In this document: one piece after another, positions 8,065-15,725 of the stretch
Layout of the letters: each line of letters opens with the position of its first letter
Numbering within the stretch: position 1 is the first letter of the stretch
Assembly: GCA_964651405.1 (NCBI GenBank)
Contig: CAZYZB010000009.1
Coordinates: forward strand, 1-26,032
Length of the DNA stretch: 26,032 bases
DNA from: JAWBOD01 sp964651405
GTDB lineage: Archaea > Aenigmatarchaeota > Aenigmatarchaeia > Aenigmatarchaeales > Aenigmatarchaeaceae
Reading direction: 5' to 3'
Program-made: the position numbers and the translations under genes
The notes under the pieces: model-generated
Seen by the model: only the letters and a program-made list of their open reading frames with translations
Told to the model about the DNA's origin: nothing
Database searches by the model: none

Positions 8065-8673
8065 ATGCTTTATAAAAAAAGAGAGTACTTCTCCAAGTTA
8101 AGTAAAAGAATCGGCATAATGTTTTCTAGTTTTCCTTTATCTCCTAATCAATGGACACTGCTTGGACTACTATTAACTTTAATCATTTTTTATTTTTTAA
8201 TTGAAAATGAATTTCTTATTGCATCAATTATTTTTGCTTTTACTGCCTTTATTGACATTATTGACGGTGCTGTTGCAAAAGTAAACAACAAGACTTCAGT
8301 TTTAGGGGCTTATCTTGACACCATAACAGACAGATATGTGGAATTCATAATAATCTCTGCACTATTTTTTATTGAATATCCAAGTTTCATATTTTCCGAT
8401 AAATTTTGGCTTTTGTTTTTATTGTTCGGAAGCCTTATGACAAGTTACTCAATCTCTGCAGCACATGAAGAAGGTATTGAGGAGAGAAAACTTAGGGGTG
8501 GAATTCTGGAACGCGCTGAAAGAATGATGTTTCTTTTTTTGATAATTCTACTCTCGACGTTCTCAAAAACCTATGCAATTTATCTAATTGCCATAATGGC
8601 GATTCTAGCTAATGTAACTGCATTACAAAGGATTTGGATTGCAGTAAGCATTTTCAGAAAGGAAAGAAAATAA
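8065..8673 (+). CDS. CDP-alcohol phosphotransferase, probable archaetidylinositol-phosphate synthase
   Basis: A 202-aa integral membrane enzyme with the CDP-alcohol phosphotransferase motif: D64, D67-G68, A71-K72, G81, D85 and D89 (DG-x2-A-K-x8-G-x3-D-x3-D). About six hydrophobic helices surround it. It should join CDP-archaeol and inositol-1-phosphate to archaetidylinositol phosphate with release of CMP. Specificity is assigned from the directly adjacent ino1 (2-nt gap, same transcript) and from the ILERAER segment near residue 150, resembling the GRAER segment of this branch. The usual Arg of the AR pair is Lys here. Other CDP-archaeol head-group enzymes (serine, glycerol) are less likely in this context. 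Confidence 0.87.
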   Translation: MLYKKREYFSKLSKRIGIMFSSFPLSPNQWTLLGLLLTLIIFYFLIENEFLIASIIFAFTAFIDIIDGAVAKVNNKTSVLGAYLDTITDRYVEFIIISALFFIEYPSFIFSDKFWLLFLLFGSLMTSYSISAAHEEGIEERKLRGGILERAERMMFLFLIILLSTFSKTYAIYLIAIMAILANVTALQRIWIAVSIFRKERK

Positions 8674-8684
8674 TGCTAATACAA

Positions 8685-8694
8685 TTTAAATATT
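8685..8694 (+). promoter_or_regulatory. TATA box of pth2
   Basis: TTTAAATATT is centred about 26 bp before the pth2 ATG at 8715, in the 41-bp gap after the preceding stop. No Shine-Dalgarno-like sequence precedes the ATG, so a leaderless transcript is expected. It probably also drives the following small membrane gene. Confidence 0.55.
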
Positions 8695-8714
8695 ATCTTC
8701 TATAAATTATTCCT

Positions 8715-9056
8715 ATGCTTAAACAGGCAATTATAATAAGAACTGATTTAAAAATGGATAAAGGAAAAATTGCAGCCCAGTGTGCCCATGCAAGCATTGC
8801 ATCGTTTCTAAAAACAAAGGAAATTGACAGAAAAAAATGGCTAAATGAAGGCATGAAGAAAGTTATTCTTAAAGTTTATAATGAAAAAGAACTAATTAAC
8901 TTATATAAAATAGCGAAAAGAGAAAAGCTCCCATGCGAGCTTATAATCGATGCTGGATTAACACAAATAAGAGCTGGAACGTTAACTGCATTGGGAATAG
9001 GACCTGCAGATGATAAGAAAATGGATAAAATCACAGGGAAATTGAAATTATTGTGA
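8715..9056 (+). CDS. pth2: Peptidyl-tRNA hydrolase, Pth2 type
   Basis: A 113-aa cytosolic enzyme that releases peptides from peptidyl-tRNAs dropped by stalled ribosomes. It has the archaeal/eukaryotic Pth2 fold. The N-terminal strand and helix read IIIRTDLKMDKGKIAAQCAHAS, with the catalytic-region K17, Q22 and H25. The C-terminal signature reads DAGLTQIRAGTLTALGIGPA at about residues 79-98; most members have DAGRTQIxPGT, so L and RA are mild variants. Length is normal for archaea. It is apparently leaderless, with its own TATA element. A small membrane gene follows after 4 nt. Confidence 0.95.
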   Translation: MLKQAIIIRTDLKMDKGKIAAQCAHASIASFLKTKEIDRKKWLNEGMKKVILKVYNEKELINLYKIAKREKLPCELIIDAGLTQIRAGTLTALGIGPADDKKMDKITGKLKLL

Positions 9057-9060
9057 TAAG

Positions 9061-9369
9061 ATGAACATAAAACAATTTTTCAAGCCAAGCAAAGGAAAGA
9101 TTATACTCTTTGCAATATTGTTTGTATTTGATTTGTTAAACTCGTTTAAGAATGTCTGCTTTTTCAATGAGTCAACACCAAATTGCAATTATTATTTTAT
9201 CCCTTCATCTGCATACTTGTTAAATTTTAACAATGCGTTCTTCATAGTTTTTGATATTCTGGTATTATATTTATTTTCTTGCATGGTTGTGTGGATTTAC
9301 AGCAAGTTAAGAAAAGGAGATAATAAAGTTAAGAGTGTAAGTGAAATCAATGATAGAAGATTTTATTAA
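9061..9369 (+). CDS. Unknown small membrane protein
   Basis: A 102-aa protein not recognised. Hydrophobic helices at about residues 13-28 and 58-82 are joined by a loop with two cysteines (CFFNESTPNC) that may be extracellular and disulfide-bonded; the C terminus is basic. It starts 4 nt after pth2 and its last 20-29 nt overlap the start region of the DUF63 gene, so it is translated as part of that unit. The overlap and continuous hydrophobic layout support it as a real gene, but no function can be proposed. Confidence 0.66.
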   Translation: MNIKQFFKPSKGKIILFAILFVFDLLNSFKNVCFFNESTPNCNYYFIPSSAYLLNFNNAFFIVFDILVLYLFSCMVVWIYSKLRKGDNKVKSVSEINDRRFY

Positions 9370-10153
9370 TGAAAACTTTCTAAATCCTTTGTGCCGCTAT
9401 TACACTACAGTCGGAACAATAACTTATGGAATAATACTAGTGCTAGCAGTTTTAGGAACTTACAAGCTCCTAAAAAAGCTAAAAGTTAAAATCGATAAAA
9501 GACTCTTCCTGGCATTATTGCCTTTTATAATATATGGTGGTTGGACTAGAGCCTTAAGAGACTATAACCTAGGAATATACGGTCAAAGTAAGCTTTTCTG
9601 CTCACCGCCGATTTACTTTTTTGTTTACGCTATAACCCTAGCGTCCTTGCTTGTAAGCTTGTTAATAGAAAGAAAAACAAAAAATGTTCCATATGAGAAA
9701 ATAATGATTGTAATAGGGCTTTTGCTATTATTCTACGATATTTCATTAACATATATAAAAAATTTCTTTGGCTTTAGCATTATAGTAATACTAGTTGGAA
9801 CATGGGGGCTGATATTTTATGGCATACACAATCTAAAACCAAAACTACTCTCTCTAGAGAATGCCGGAATAATAGTTTCCCATCTTTTTGATGCATCTTC
9901 TACTTTCACAGCATTGACGTTCTTCTCATTCTATGAGCAGCATGTCTTACCTAATTTCTTCATAAGAACTTTAGGACTTGGAGCTTGGGCCATGTTTCCT
10001 CTAAAGATAATAGTTGTTTGGACTGTCCTTTACTATATTGACAAATCTAAGGAAGACATATTCTTTAAAAGATTTCTAAAGATAATAATACTGATACTTG
10101 GCTTAGCTTTGGGAATAAGAGACTTTTTAGCAGTTAGCATGTTTGCTTATTAG
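9350..10153 (+). CDS. DUF63 family polytopic membrane protein
   Basis: About 267 aa with seven or eight hydrophobic helices. The archaeal DUF63 (PF01889) signatures are clear: FIIYGGWTRALRDY near residue 60, then HLFDASSTFTALTFFSFYEQHVLPNF near 180-205, FPLKIIVV, YYIDKSKED and ILGLALGIRDFL at the C terminus. The family is restricted to archaea and biochemically uncharacterised; conserved polar residues within helices suggest a transporter or a lipid/isoprenoid-acting enzyme. ATG 9350 has a GTGA element about 5 nt upstream; an in-frame GTG at 9341 would add three residues. The gene overlaps the preceding small membrane gene and is followed closely by a GT2 gene, so it lies in an envelope-related transcript. 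Confidence 0.85.
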   Translation: MIEDFINENFLNPLCRYYTTVGTITYGIILVLAVLGTYKLLKKLKVKIDKRLFLALLPFIIYGGWTRALRDYNLGIYGQSKLFCSPPIYFFVYAITLASLLVSLLIERKTKNVPYEKIMIVIGLLLLFYDISLTYIKNFFGFSIIVILVGTWGLIFYGIHNLKPKLLSLENAGIIVSHLFDASSTFTALTFFSFYEQHVLPNFFIRTLGLGAWAMFPLKIIVVWTVLYYIDKSKEDIFFKRFLKIIILILGLALGIRDFLAVSMFAY

Positions 10154-10187
10154 AAAGATTATAAAGTTATCGAAGATAGTTATTTAT

Positions 10188-11393
10188 ATGGATATATTAT
10201 TAGACACTGTAAACTTGATTTTTGCATTCGTAGGAATTTATTTTACTTTTTTATTCATACTGCTGTTCATATCCAATAAAAAGAAACTGCTAAGAAGACC
10301 TAAAATAAATTCATTTCCTACTGTAAGCATCATAATACCTGCTCACAATGAGGAAGAAACTATAGAAGGTACTATTGAAAGCGTTAAAAAATTAGAATAT
10401 CCAAAAAAGAAGGAGATAATAGTTGTAGACGATGGGTCAACTGATAAAACATTTGAAATAGCTAATAAATTTAGAGATATTAAAATCTTTAGAAAGAAAA
10501 GAGGGGGGAAGGCTAGCGCACTGAACTTTGGCCTTAAACGAGCTAAAGGAGAGATAGTAGCATGCGTTGATTCTGATTCTTATCCTGAGAAGGATGCATT
10601 ATTAAAGACCGTTCCTTTTTTTGAAAAAAATGTAGCAGCTGTAACAACGTCGGTCATTGTAAAAAATGCTAAAGGAATATTGGAAAGACTCCAAGAACTA
10701 GAGTATATAATGGTAGCTTGGTCTAGGAAGTTGTTCGAGTACTTAGATGCAATATACGTGACGCCAGGTCCAATGAGCCTTTACAAAAGAGACATCTTAC
10801 AAAAATTAGGAGGCTTTGATGAAGAGAACCTCACAGAGGACATAGAAATTGCATGGAGACTAATGAAGCATAAATATAAAATAAAAATGGCTTTGGATGC
10901 AAAAGTCTATACTCATGTCCCAAAGACAATTAAAAGCTGGTGGCATCAAAGAACAAGATGGAACGTCGGTGGTTTGCAGACCACTGCTAAATATTTTAAT
11001 TTATTCTTGAAAAAAGAATTTGGGAATATAGGGACTTTCTTGTTACCTTTATTCTCGCTATCATATGCACTCTCAATAGTTGGAATTTTTCTTATATTCT
11101 ATATTGGATTTGTATGGGTCAGATATCTAATAGGAGCCTATATTTTTGGATTTAATCCTATAGGACTGTTTTTGTTTTATTTTGCGCCTGATGTTTTCGT
11201 TGTTCTAGCAATAACTAGTTTGCTCTTAACTGCTTTTTATATAAAAATGAACTTCAGGAGTATGAAAAAGGTTATAGAATTCCCAAAAAGATTTAGAGAC
11301 ATCCTAATATATGTTTTTATATATATCGGCATATTCATTTTTAATCTGCTACACAGCAGCATAAAGTTTATTAGAAAGAAGTACGAGTGGTAA
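10188..11393 (+). CDS. Membrane-bound processive-type GT2 glycosyltransferase
   Basis: About 401 aa from ATG 10188; an in-frame TTG at 10143 would add 15 residues and overlap the DUF63 gene by 11 nt. Layout: one N-terminal helix (about 9-29), a cytosolic GT-A domain, then three or four C-terminal helices. Motifs from residue 1 of this start: DDGS at 81-84, DSD at 128-130 (metal/UDP), TED at 216-218 (acceptor-side base) and Q254-R-T-R257-W258. The Q-x-x-R-W motif marks the NodC / hyaluronan / poly-GlcNAc / cellulose-synthase-like branch, which adds sugars to a growing chain and threads it through the membrane. The product is probably a surface polysaccharide or glycolipid; the sugar cannot be told from sequence. 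A membrane-anchored thioredoxin-like gene follows after 1 nt. Confidence 0.88.
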   Translation: MDILLDTVNLIFAFVGIYFTFLFILLFISNKKKLLRRPKINSFPTVSIIIPAHNEEETIEGTIESVKKLEYPKKKEIIVVDDGSTDKTFEIANKFRDIKIFRKKRGGKASALNFGLKRAKGEIVACVDSDSYPEKDALLKTVPFFEKNVAAVTTSVIVKNAKGILERLQELEYIMVAWSRKLFEYLDAIYVTPGPMSLYKRDILQKLGGFDEENLTEDIEIAWRLMKHKYKIKMALDAKVYTHVPKTIKSWWHQRTRWNVGGLQTTAKYFNLFLKKEFGNIGTFLLPLFSLSYALSIVGIFLIFYIGFVWVRYLIGAYIFGFNPIGLFLFYFAPDVFVVLAITSLLLTAFYIKMNFRSMKKVIEFPKRFRDILIYVFIYIGIFIFNLLHSSIKFIRKKYEW

Positions 11394-11394
11394 A

Positions 11395-12042
11395 ATGAGA
11401 AAAATTTTTTTGAAGACCTTTGCCTTAACAGTATTAGTATTCGTTATTGGATTTTATGCTGGCATACTTTTTGATAACCTTAGGCTTGAGGAAACTAAGA
11501 GTAGACTAACTGAAATAGACAACTTATGGAACGATGTTAGGCTTTTACAATCTTTTACTCAAAGAATGATAGATAACAAAAGCCTCGATTGTAACATCCT
11601 ACTAAGGGAGAATCTAATAGCAGGAGACAAAATATACAAAGAGGGACAGAAAGTTGAAGAAAATGAATTGGCAAACAGATTCACTCCTACTATCTTTGTT
11701 GAAAAGGAAAGATACGCCCTTTTAGACTTGCAATTCTGGTTAAACTCTATTGACATGAAAAAGTTATGCAATGCTAGCTATTCAACTGTAATTTACTTCT
11801 ATTCTCAATACAACAAAACTGTTGAACAAGGCTTTCAAGATAAGGTCTTATTAGACCTGAAGGAAAAATGCGGTCCACAGATAATATACATAACTTTTCC
11901 GTCTGACATGGGAATAATTACATTAGAAGTTATAAAGGATATTTATGAAATTAAGAAACTTCCTGCAATCATGATAAACGAGTCTGTAGTGTTGTATAGT
12001 CCGATAAGCATGAGAGAACTAGAAAAATACGTTAAATGCTAA
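11395..12042 (+). CDS. Membrane-anchored protein with a CxxC-less thioredoxin-like domain
   Basis: A 215-aa protein with one N-terminal membrane helix (about 6-27), a predicted coiled coil (about 30-60), a middle helical part, and a C-terminal stretch from STVIYFYSQY to the end that looks like a thioredoxin fold: a beta strand VIYFYSQ, a helix, strand IIYITF, and KKLPAIMINE resembling the cis-proline strand. Where thioredoxins carry CxxC directly after FYS, this protein reads QYNKT, so disulfide exchange is unlikely. Four cysteines lie elsewhere. The domain is expected outside the cell. It begins 1 nt after the glycosyltransferase stop. Its 3' end overlaps the convergent gene by 11 nt. Assignment of the fold is by pattern only. 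Confidence 0.65.
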   Translation: MRKIFLKTFALTVLVFVIGFYAGILFDNLRLEETKSRLTEIDNLWNDVRLLQSFTQRMIDNKSLDCNILLRENLIAGDKIYKEGQKVEENELANRFTPTIFVEKERYALLDLQFWLNSIDMKKLCNASYSTVIYFYSQYNKTVEQGFQDKVLLDLKEKCGPQIIYITFPSDMGIITLEVIKDIYEIKKLPAIMINESVVLYSPISMRELEKYVKC

Positions 12043-12628
12043 TCTCTTTCATTAAAACTAATAGTATTTTACCAACTGCCAAGTCCAAATCGTTATATGA
12101 CTTCTCGGATTCTTCTTCAAAACTTTTTCCTTGAGCTGTTATAAAATATCCTGCAACATTTACTATTGTTGAGTCTGTCTTAGACGGACCAACAAGCATT
12201 ATTATTGGCCTTTTGCTTGTTGCAAGAAACAAGGCTTCTAAGCTTGAATTTACAGGGATCGAATCTATTGATTTTACTGTGTTAAAATAATACTTGTTTA
12301 CTACTGTAATTTTGTATGCTAAATCATAAGACGCTGCCAAGTAATAAGCATTCTCAGTCTCGTTCGGTATAAACGCTATTCCTATTTCTTCTACGTTGTT
12401 GTTTAAAATAACATCTCTTAATACAGTCTCGTTAGGGTAAACTGGAACTTTTTCCGCTTCATCTAAGTTCGCTCTAAAATTTAGCGTTAAACCTGCGAAT
12501 TTCTTTTGAAAAGGAGTAAGCTCTTCAACAGGAGGTGTTGAAGTTGTAAATATTCCTATTATCTGCTCCCTGAACAATAATCCTAATACTACCAAAACTA
12601 TGATTGCGAGCAAAATTGAATTTTTCAT
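12032..12628 (-). CDS. Unknown membrane-anchored extracellular protein
   Basis: A 198-aa protein not recognised. One N-terminal helix (about 5-26) is followed by a hydrophilic region with several N-glycosylation sequons (NET twice, NSS), suggesting an external location. The C-terminal half contains KRPIIMLVGPSKTDSTIV and GYFITAQGKSFEE, alternating strand-like and helix-like pieces as in an alpha/beta domain. It lies 70 nt downstream of the S-layer gene on the same strand, beyond a terminator-like hairpin, so it may be expressed by read-through. A link to the S-layer is positional only. Confidence 0.68.
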   Translation of the reverse strand: MKNSILLAIIVLVVLGLLFREQIIGIFTTSTPPVEELTPFQKKFAGLTLNFRANLDEAEKVPVYPNETVLRDVILNNNVEEIGIAFIPNETENAYYLAASYDLAYKITVVNKYYFNTVKSIDSIPVNSSLEALFLATSKRPIIMLVGPSKTDSTIVNVAGYFITAQGKSFEEESEKSYNDLDLAVGKILLVLMKEISI

Positions 12629-12644
12629 ATAATATTGTTTGATG

Positions 12645-12683
12645 CAAAGAAATAAAAAGAAAAAGAAAAAGGGGGGTTACCCC
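12645..12683 (-). terminator. Hairpin plus T-rich tract downstream of the S-layer gene
   Basis: On the minus strand, 16 nt after the S-layer stop, GGGG-TAA-CCCC (12673-12683) is followed by CC and a tract of T runs broken by single C residues (12670-12645). A GC stem with a long T tract in such AT-rich DNA is a good transcription terminator for a highly expressed gene. The next minus gene starts 17 nt beyond it. Confidence 0.65.
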
Positions 12684-12698
12684 AAATAAGTTATGCTA

Positions 12699-14582
12699 TT
12701 ACGTATATACTGGTGAAGTTACGCTTCCAGTAATTTCTGTTGAAAGTCCATTCTTTATCGTATCTGAAGCTCCGTTCAATCCTTGTTGAACCATCTGTGC
12801 TGCTATGTCTGTTTCTTCTGCTCTTGTACCAGCTATTACTAATGCAGTCTTTCCTGTTGCAAATGCATTAGCAATTAATTGAACTCTACCAAAGTTTCTT
12901 CCTGGCCAGTTGTCGCATGTGTACGGGAATGATCCTCCGGTTGCTAGTTCTTTTACTAAGTCGTTGATACAAGGTCCACCAACTAAGACTACGTCTCTAG
13001 TTGTTTTCAGACTTGCTACAGCTGGATCGTTGTCAAGGTATACCACATCAGTTGTTATTGGCAATACTGTTTGAGTTGTTAAAGTTCCTCCAACTGCTCC
13101 ACCTGAAGCAGACGGTGACTTTCCAACACCTACAGTTGCTTGTGCTTGNNNNNNNNNNNNNNNNNNNNNNNNNNNNNNNNNNNNNNNNNNNNNNNNNNNN
13201 NNNNNNNNNNNNNNNNNNNNNNNNNNNNNNNNNNNNNNNNNNNNNNNNCCATCAACAGTCTTAAATGATAAAGATGCTGTTGTTCCTGATGGTGTTATAG
13301 ATATTGTCTCTCTACTTGCTGTGTCATCTATTGCGGGAGATATTCCACCGAAGAATATCTTAAATCCACCGAATGCTGGATCAAGCACGCTATTTCCTGC
13401 TGTTATGAAATTCTCTAATGAAGGTAGCCATTGTACTTCTATTGTGTTTAAAGTCAAAGTTCCGGTTGTTCCTGTTGCTGTACCTGTCATTCTTACTGTT
13501 ACATCGTTTACAGAGTTTCCATTTAATTTTACACCTGCATAATATCCTACTGAAGCGCCACTTGTGTCTGTTAAAACAGTGTCTTGCAATTCTAGCTTGT
13601 CTGCACCCACAAATACTGTTGCACTATCTATTGCACCTGTTTTTGTTGTCTTGAATATAGAAGTAACTCCTATAATCAATGTTGGATCTCCTACTGGTGC
13701 TCTTGTTCCACCTGTCAATATTTGTAGTGTTTCTTCTGCTGCAAGATTTCCACCAGATACTGCTATTGTGGCAGCATCTACGCCGTTAATTGTACCTACA
13801 GCTACTAATTTTACTGTATAGGTTTTATCTCCTACAACATAAGTAGCTGCTGCTTCGGTTGTAACAGTTTGGGCGTTCTTTCCAGACAATAAAGTTAAGG
13901 CTAGGTTGTCTGCTCCTGATACTGTTGCCGATGTTATTGTCCAATCTCTTCCCATTATTTTTAATGGTGTGTTACCCATGTTTGTTACAACACCAGAAGT
14001 TATGGTTTCGGAAATTTGTTTTGTAAATGCAAGTTGATAGTTATAAATCTGATAATTTCCTGTAAACTTCAATCCTAAGCCTGGTGTAGTTCCACCATTT
14101 GGTTTGTCATAAACTACTTGACCGTTTGTTGTTGCACTTGTAAAGGTCAAATATTGAGAGTATGGTGTTGTTACACTAGCTGCATCTGCATAACTTCCTG
14201 CATTCAATATGTCTGGTAAATCATTTGCAGTCAAAACTTGTTTTGAACTTGCAAAGTTGTTCCACATGGTCAATGGGTTTGTTGGAGTTGTCATTGAAAC
14301 TCCACCTGTTATTGCTGCTGATGTTCCTGGTACTGTTACTGCTGTGGTCTTTACTACGTTAGATGCTAAGTTGACTGCAACGTCAACTGCACCTGCTACA
14401 TCTGCTGTCTGTGCTCTTGCTCCAATTACGAAAATTGGAAAGTTAACTGTTGAATCTGCTGCGCCGGCTAGATTCTTAATGTCTCCTAGTTTTGTTGCTG
14501 AAGCCGCTAATACTGGTGCTGCTAAACTAAGACCAGCCATTAAGGCTGAACCTGTTATTGCAGCTAATTTTTTAAATTGCAT
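12699..14582 (-). CDS. S-layer protein (interrupted by an assembly gap)
   Basis: About 627 codons, including 100 N at 13149-13248, so the true length is unknown. A signal peptide covers roughly residues 1-27 (basic start, hydrophobic core, cleavage near PVLA-AS). The body is rich in Thr, Ala, Gly and Val with few charged residues, as in surface-array proteins. The C-terminal domain has DVVLVGGPCIND, a second cysteine in YTCDNW, FGRVQLIANAF and TGKTALVIAGTRAEETDIAAQMV; this pattern (VLVGGP ... GK.ALVVAG ... DT..A) is that of methanococcal-type S-layer proteins and related archaeal surface proteins. The protein should assemble into the outer lattice. A perfect GGAGG at 14591-14595, a structured leader, a strong TATA and a downstream terminator point to high expression. 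Both sides of the gap read in one frame, but this does not prove continuity. Confidence 0.83.
   Translation of the reverse strand: MQFKKLAAITGSALMAGLSLAAPVLAASATKLGDIKNLAGAADSTVNFPIFVIGARAQTADVAGAVDVAVNLASNVVKTTAVTVPGTSAAITGGVSMTTPTNPLTMWNNFASSKQVLTANDLPDILNAGSYADAASVTTPYSQYLTFTSATTNGQVVYDKPNGGTTPGLGLKFTGNYQIYNYQLAFTKQISETITSGVVTNMGNTPLKIMGRDWTITSATVSGADNLALTLLSGKNAQTVTTEAAATYVVGDKTYTVKLVAVGTINGVDAATIAVSGGNLAAEETLQILTGGTRAPVGDPTLIIGVTSIFKTTKTGAIDSATVFVGADKLELQDTVLTDTSGASVGYYAGVKLNGNSVNDVTVRMTGTATGTTGTLTLNTIEVQWLPSLENFITAGNSVLDPAFGGFKIFFGGISPAIDDTASRETISITPSGTTASLSFKTVDXXXXXXXXXXXXXXXXXXXXXXXXXXXXXXXXXXQAQATVGVGKSPSASGGAVGGTLTTQTVLPITTDVVYLDNDPAVASLKTTRDVVLVGGPCINDLVKELATGGSFPYTCDNWPGRNFGRVQLIANAFATGKTALVIAGTRAEETDIAAQMVQQGLNGASDTIKNGLSTEITGSVTSPVYT
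13149..13248. other. Assembly gap of exactly 100 N inside the S-layer gene
   Basis: A run of exactly 100 undetermined bases, a conventional placeholder for a gap of unknown size. It cuts the C-terminal half of the S-layer gene. Repeated or population-variable sequence at this spot is a likely cause; the missing length cannot be judged from the flanks. Confidence 0.97.
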
Positions 14583-14700
14583 ATATATTTCCTCCGTTTA
14601 ATTTTTTTGTTGCGCGGTGAATGCGCTTTGTTTGGCGCCAAAATGCGCTTACGCGCCAAAAAGATTATACTGTAGTGTAATCTAGGCACCAAACTTGTAG
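14583..14700 (-). promoter_or_regulatory. Long GC-rich structured 5' leader of the S-layer mRNA
   Basis: Between the probable start site (about 14700, 26 nt from the TATA) and the ATG lie some 118 nt, far longer than other leaders here. Reading the RNA 5' to 3': an imperfect stem GAUUA-CAC / GUA-UAAUC (14682-14663), then GCGC-GUAA-GCGC (GNRA-type tetraloop, within 14645-14657), the 12-nt palindrome UUUGGCGCCAAA (within 14631-14644), and GCGC-AUUCACC-GCGC (within 14611-14626). GGAGG at 14595-14591 lies about 8 nt before the ATG. The leader probably gives mRNA stability and strong translation, as for other S-layer transcripts. Confidence 0.6.
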
Positions 14701-14720
14701 AAAATATTGAGTATGCATGG

Positions 14721-14733
14721 GATATATAAATTC
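14721..14733 (-). promoter_or_regulatory. TATA box of the S-layer gene
   Basis: On the minus strand GAATTTATATATC (14733-14721) is a strong TATA match and the only good one in the 248-bp gap upstream of the S-layer gene. It places transcription start near 14700. Beyond it (14734-14830) I see no further clear element. Confidence 0.6.
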
Positions 14734-14830
14734 ATCGAAACAGTTTCTGAGGCAACTTATCATTGCTTTATAATATATATACACATGATAGTAAGTTATT
14801 TTATAACATTTAACTGTTTCCGGAGCTGTT

Positions 14831-15721
14831 TTATGACTTCTTTTCAAAATTCTTCTCTATATAAACCTTGTTTGACCTACCAATTCGTTCAAGTTTGATA
14901 AGTCTTCTTTCTTTCAAAGAACTAAGAACTTTTGAGACTTTTGCCTTAGAATAGCCACTATCTTTAACAATTATCTTTTGATTAATGCCGTTGCCGTGTT
15001 TAATTATCGTGTCAAAAATTTTTTTCTCGTCTTTTTTAAGGACTGGTAAAATTAATCTTAGGTTTTTTCCTCTCCAATAGAATTGATAAAATAATCCTAA
15101 GCTTGAAAATACTATTAGGACCATCACTAAAATTATTCCAAATGGAAATGATGCTGTTGGCTGTTCACCTATTTTTTCAAATGCAACAGAAACATCAAAT
15201 CTTTCACCTGCTTTAACATCATTCTTTACCCAGTTTATTAGCGGTCTTCTTCCATCAGAACCTATTAAAGCATACTTAGGGTTATAGGATTCTTCTGTTG
15301 GTTCTTTCAAGCCTGTCCCTTCTGGCAATTTGACTAAAATAGATATTGAGTTGGTGTCCTCCACTATCTTAAAAGAGTCTGTAAATAAAAAATAACTATC
15401 TTTTTTACTTACTGTCTTCGCATCATATTCAATTACTATATCAGTTCTGCTCGAAGCTTCAAAATTACAAAATATATTTGTCTCAATCATTCTTTTTTGT
15501 TCTATGCAATTAACAGAAGTTTCTAATTTGATGTTTGATGCTGATCCCAAGGGTATTGTAAAAGACTTGGAAGTATGATTTATAAAAATTATACTTAATT
15601 TATAATAAGCAGTATCATTATTGTAAATTTCTGATGTTATTGCCTGAGAGACACTCTCTGCTTTAACTAAAATACAGAATAAGATAAATCCTAACAAAAA
15701 ACTTAAAAAAACATTTTTCAT
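14831..15721 (-). CDS. Membrane-anchored winged-helix regulator with extracellular domain (COG2512-like)
   Basis: A 296-aa protein in three parts: a signal peptide (about 1-22), an extracellular beta-rich domain (about 23-185), one membrane helix (about 192-213), and a cytosolic winged helix (about 222-290). The last contains EKKIFDTIIKHGNGINQKIIVKDSG, the recognition helix region SKAKVSKVLSSLKERRLIKLER and the wing GRSNKVYIE. This is the arrangement of archaeal predicted membrane-associated transcriptional regulators. It could sense surface or envelope state and act on nearby promoters while membrane-bound. It starts 4 nt after the 144-aa gene upstream and is followed by the S-layer gene on the same strand, an obvious candidate target. 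The external domain has no motif I recognise. Confidence 0.82.
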   Translation of the reverse strand: MKNVFLSFLLGFILFCILVKAESVSQAITSEIYNNDTAYYKLSIIFINHTSKSFTIPLGSASNIKLETSVNCIEQKRMIETNIFCNFEASSRTDIVIEYDAKTVSKKDSYFLFTDSFKIVEDTNSISILVKLPEGTGLKEPTEESYNPKYALIGSDGRRPLINWVKNDVKAGERFDVSVAFEKIGEQPTASFPFGIILVMVLIVFSSLGLFYQFYWRGKNLRLILPVLKKDEKKIFDTIIKHGNGINQKIIVKDSGYSKAKVSKVLSSLKERRLIKLERIGRSNKVYIEKNFEKKS

Positions 15722-15725
15722 TATA

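Noticed and set aside
13001..14601. Long plus-strand reading frames opposite the S-layer gene
   Set aside because: They are shadows of the biased codon use of the S-layer gene; one of them even runs through the N gap, and none has a promoter or ribosome site.
14665..14898. Short reading frames of 60-63 codons on both strands upstream of the S-layer gene
   Set aside because: They overlap the S-layer promoter and leader and the end of the membrane regulator, and their translations have no coherent composition or motif.
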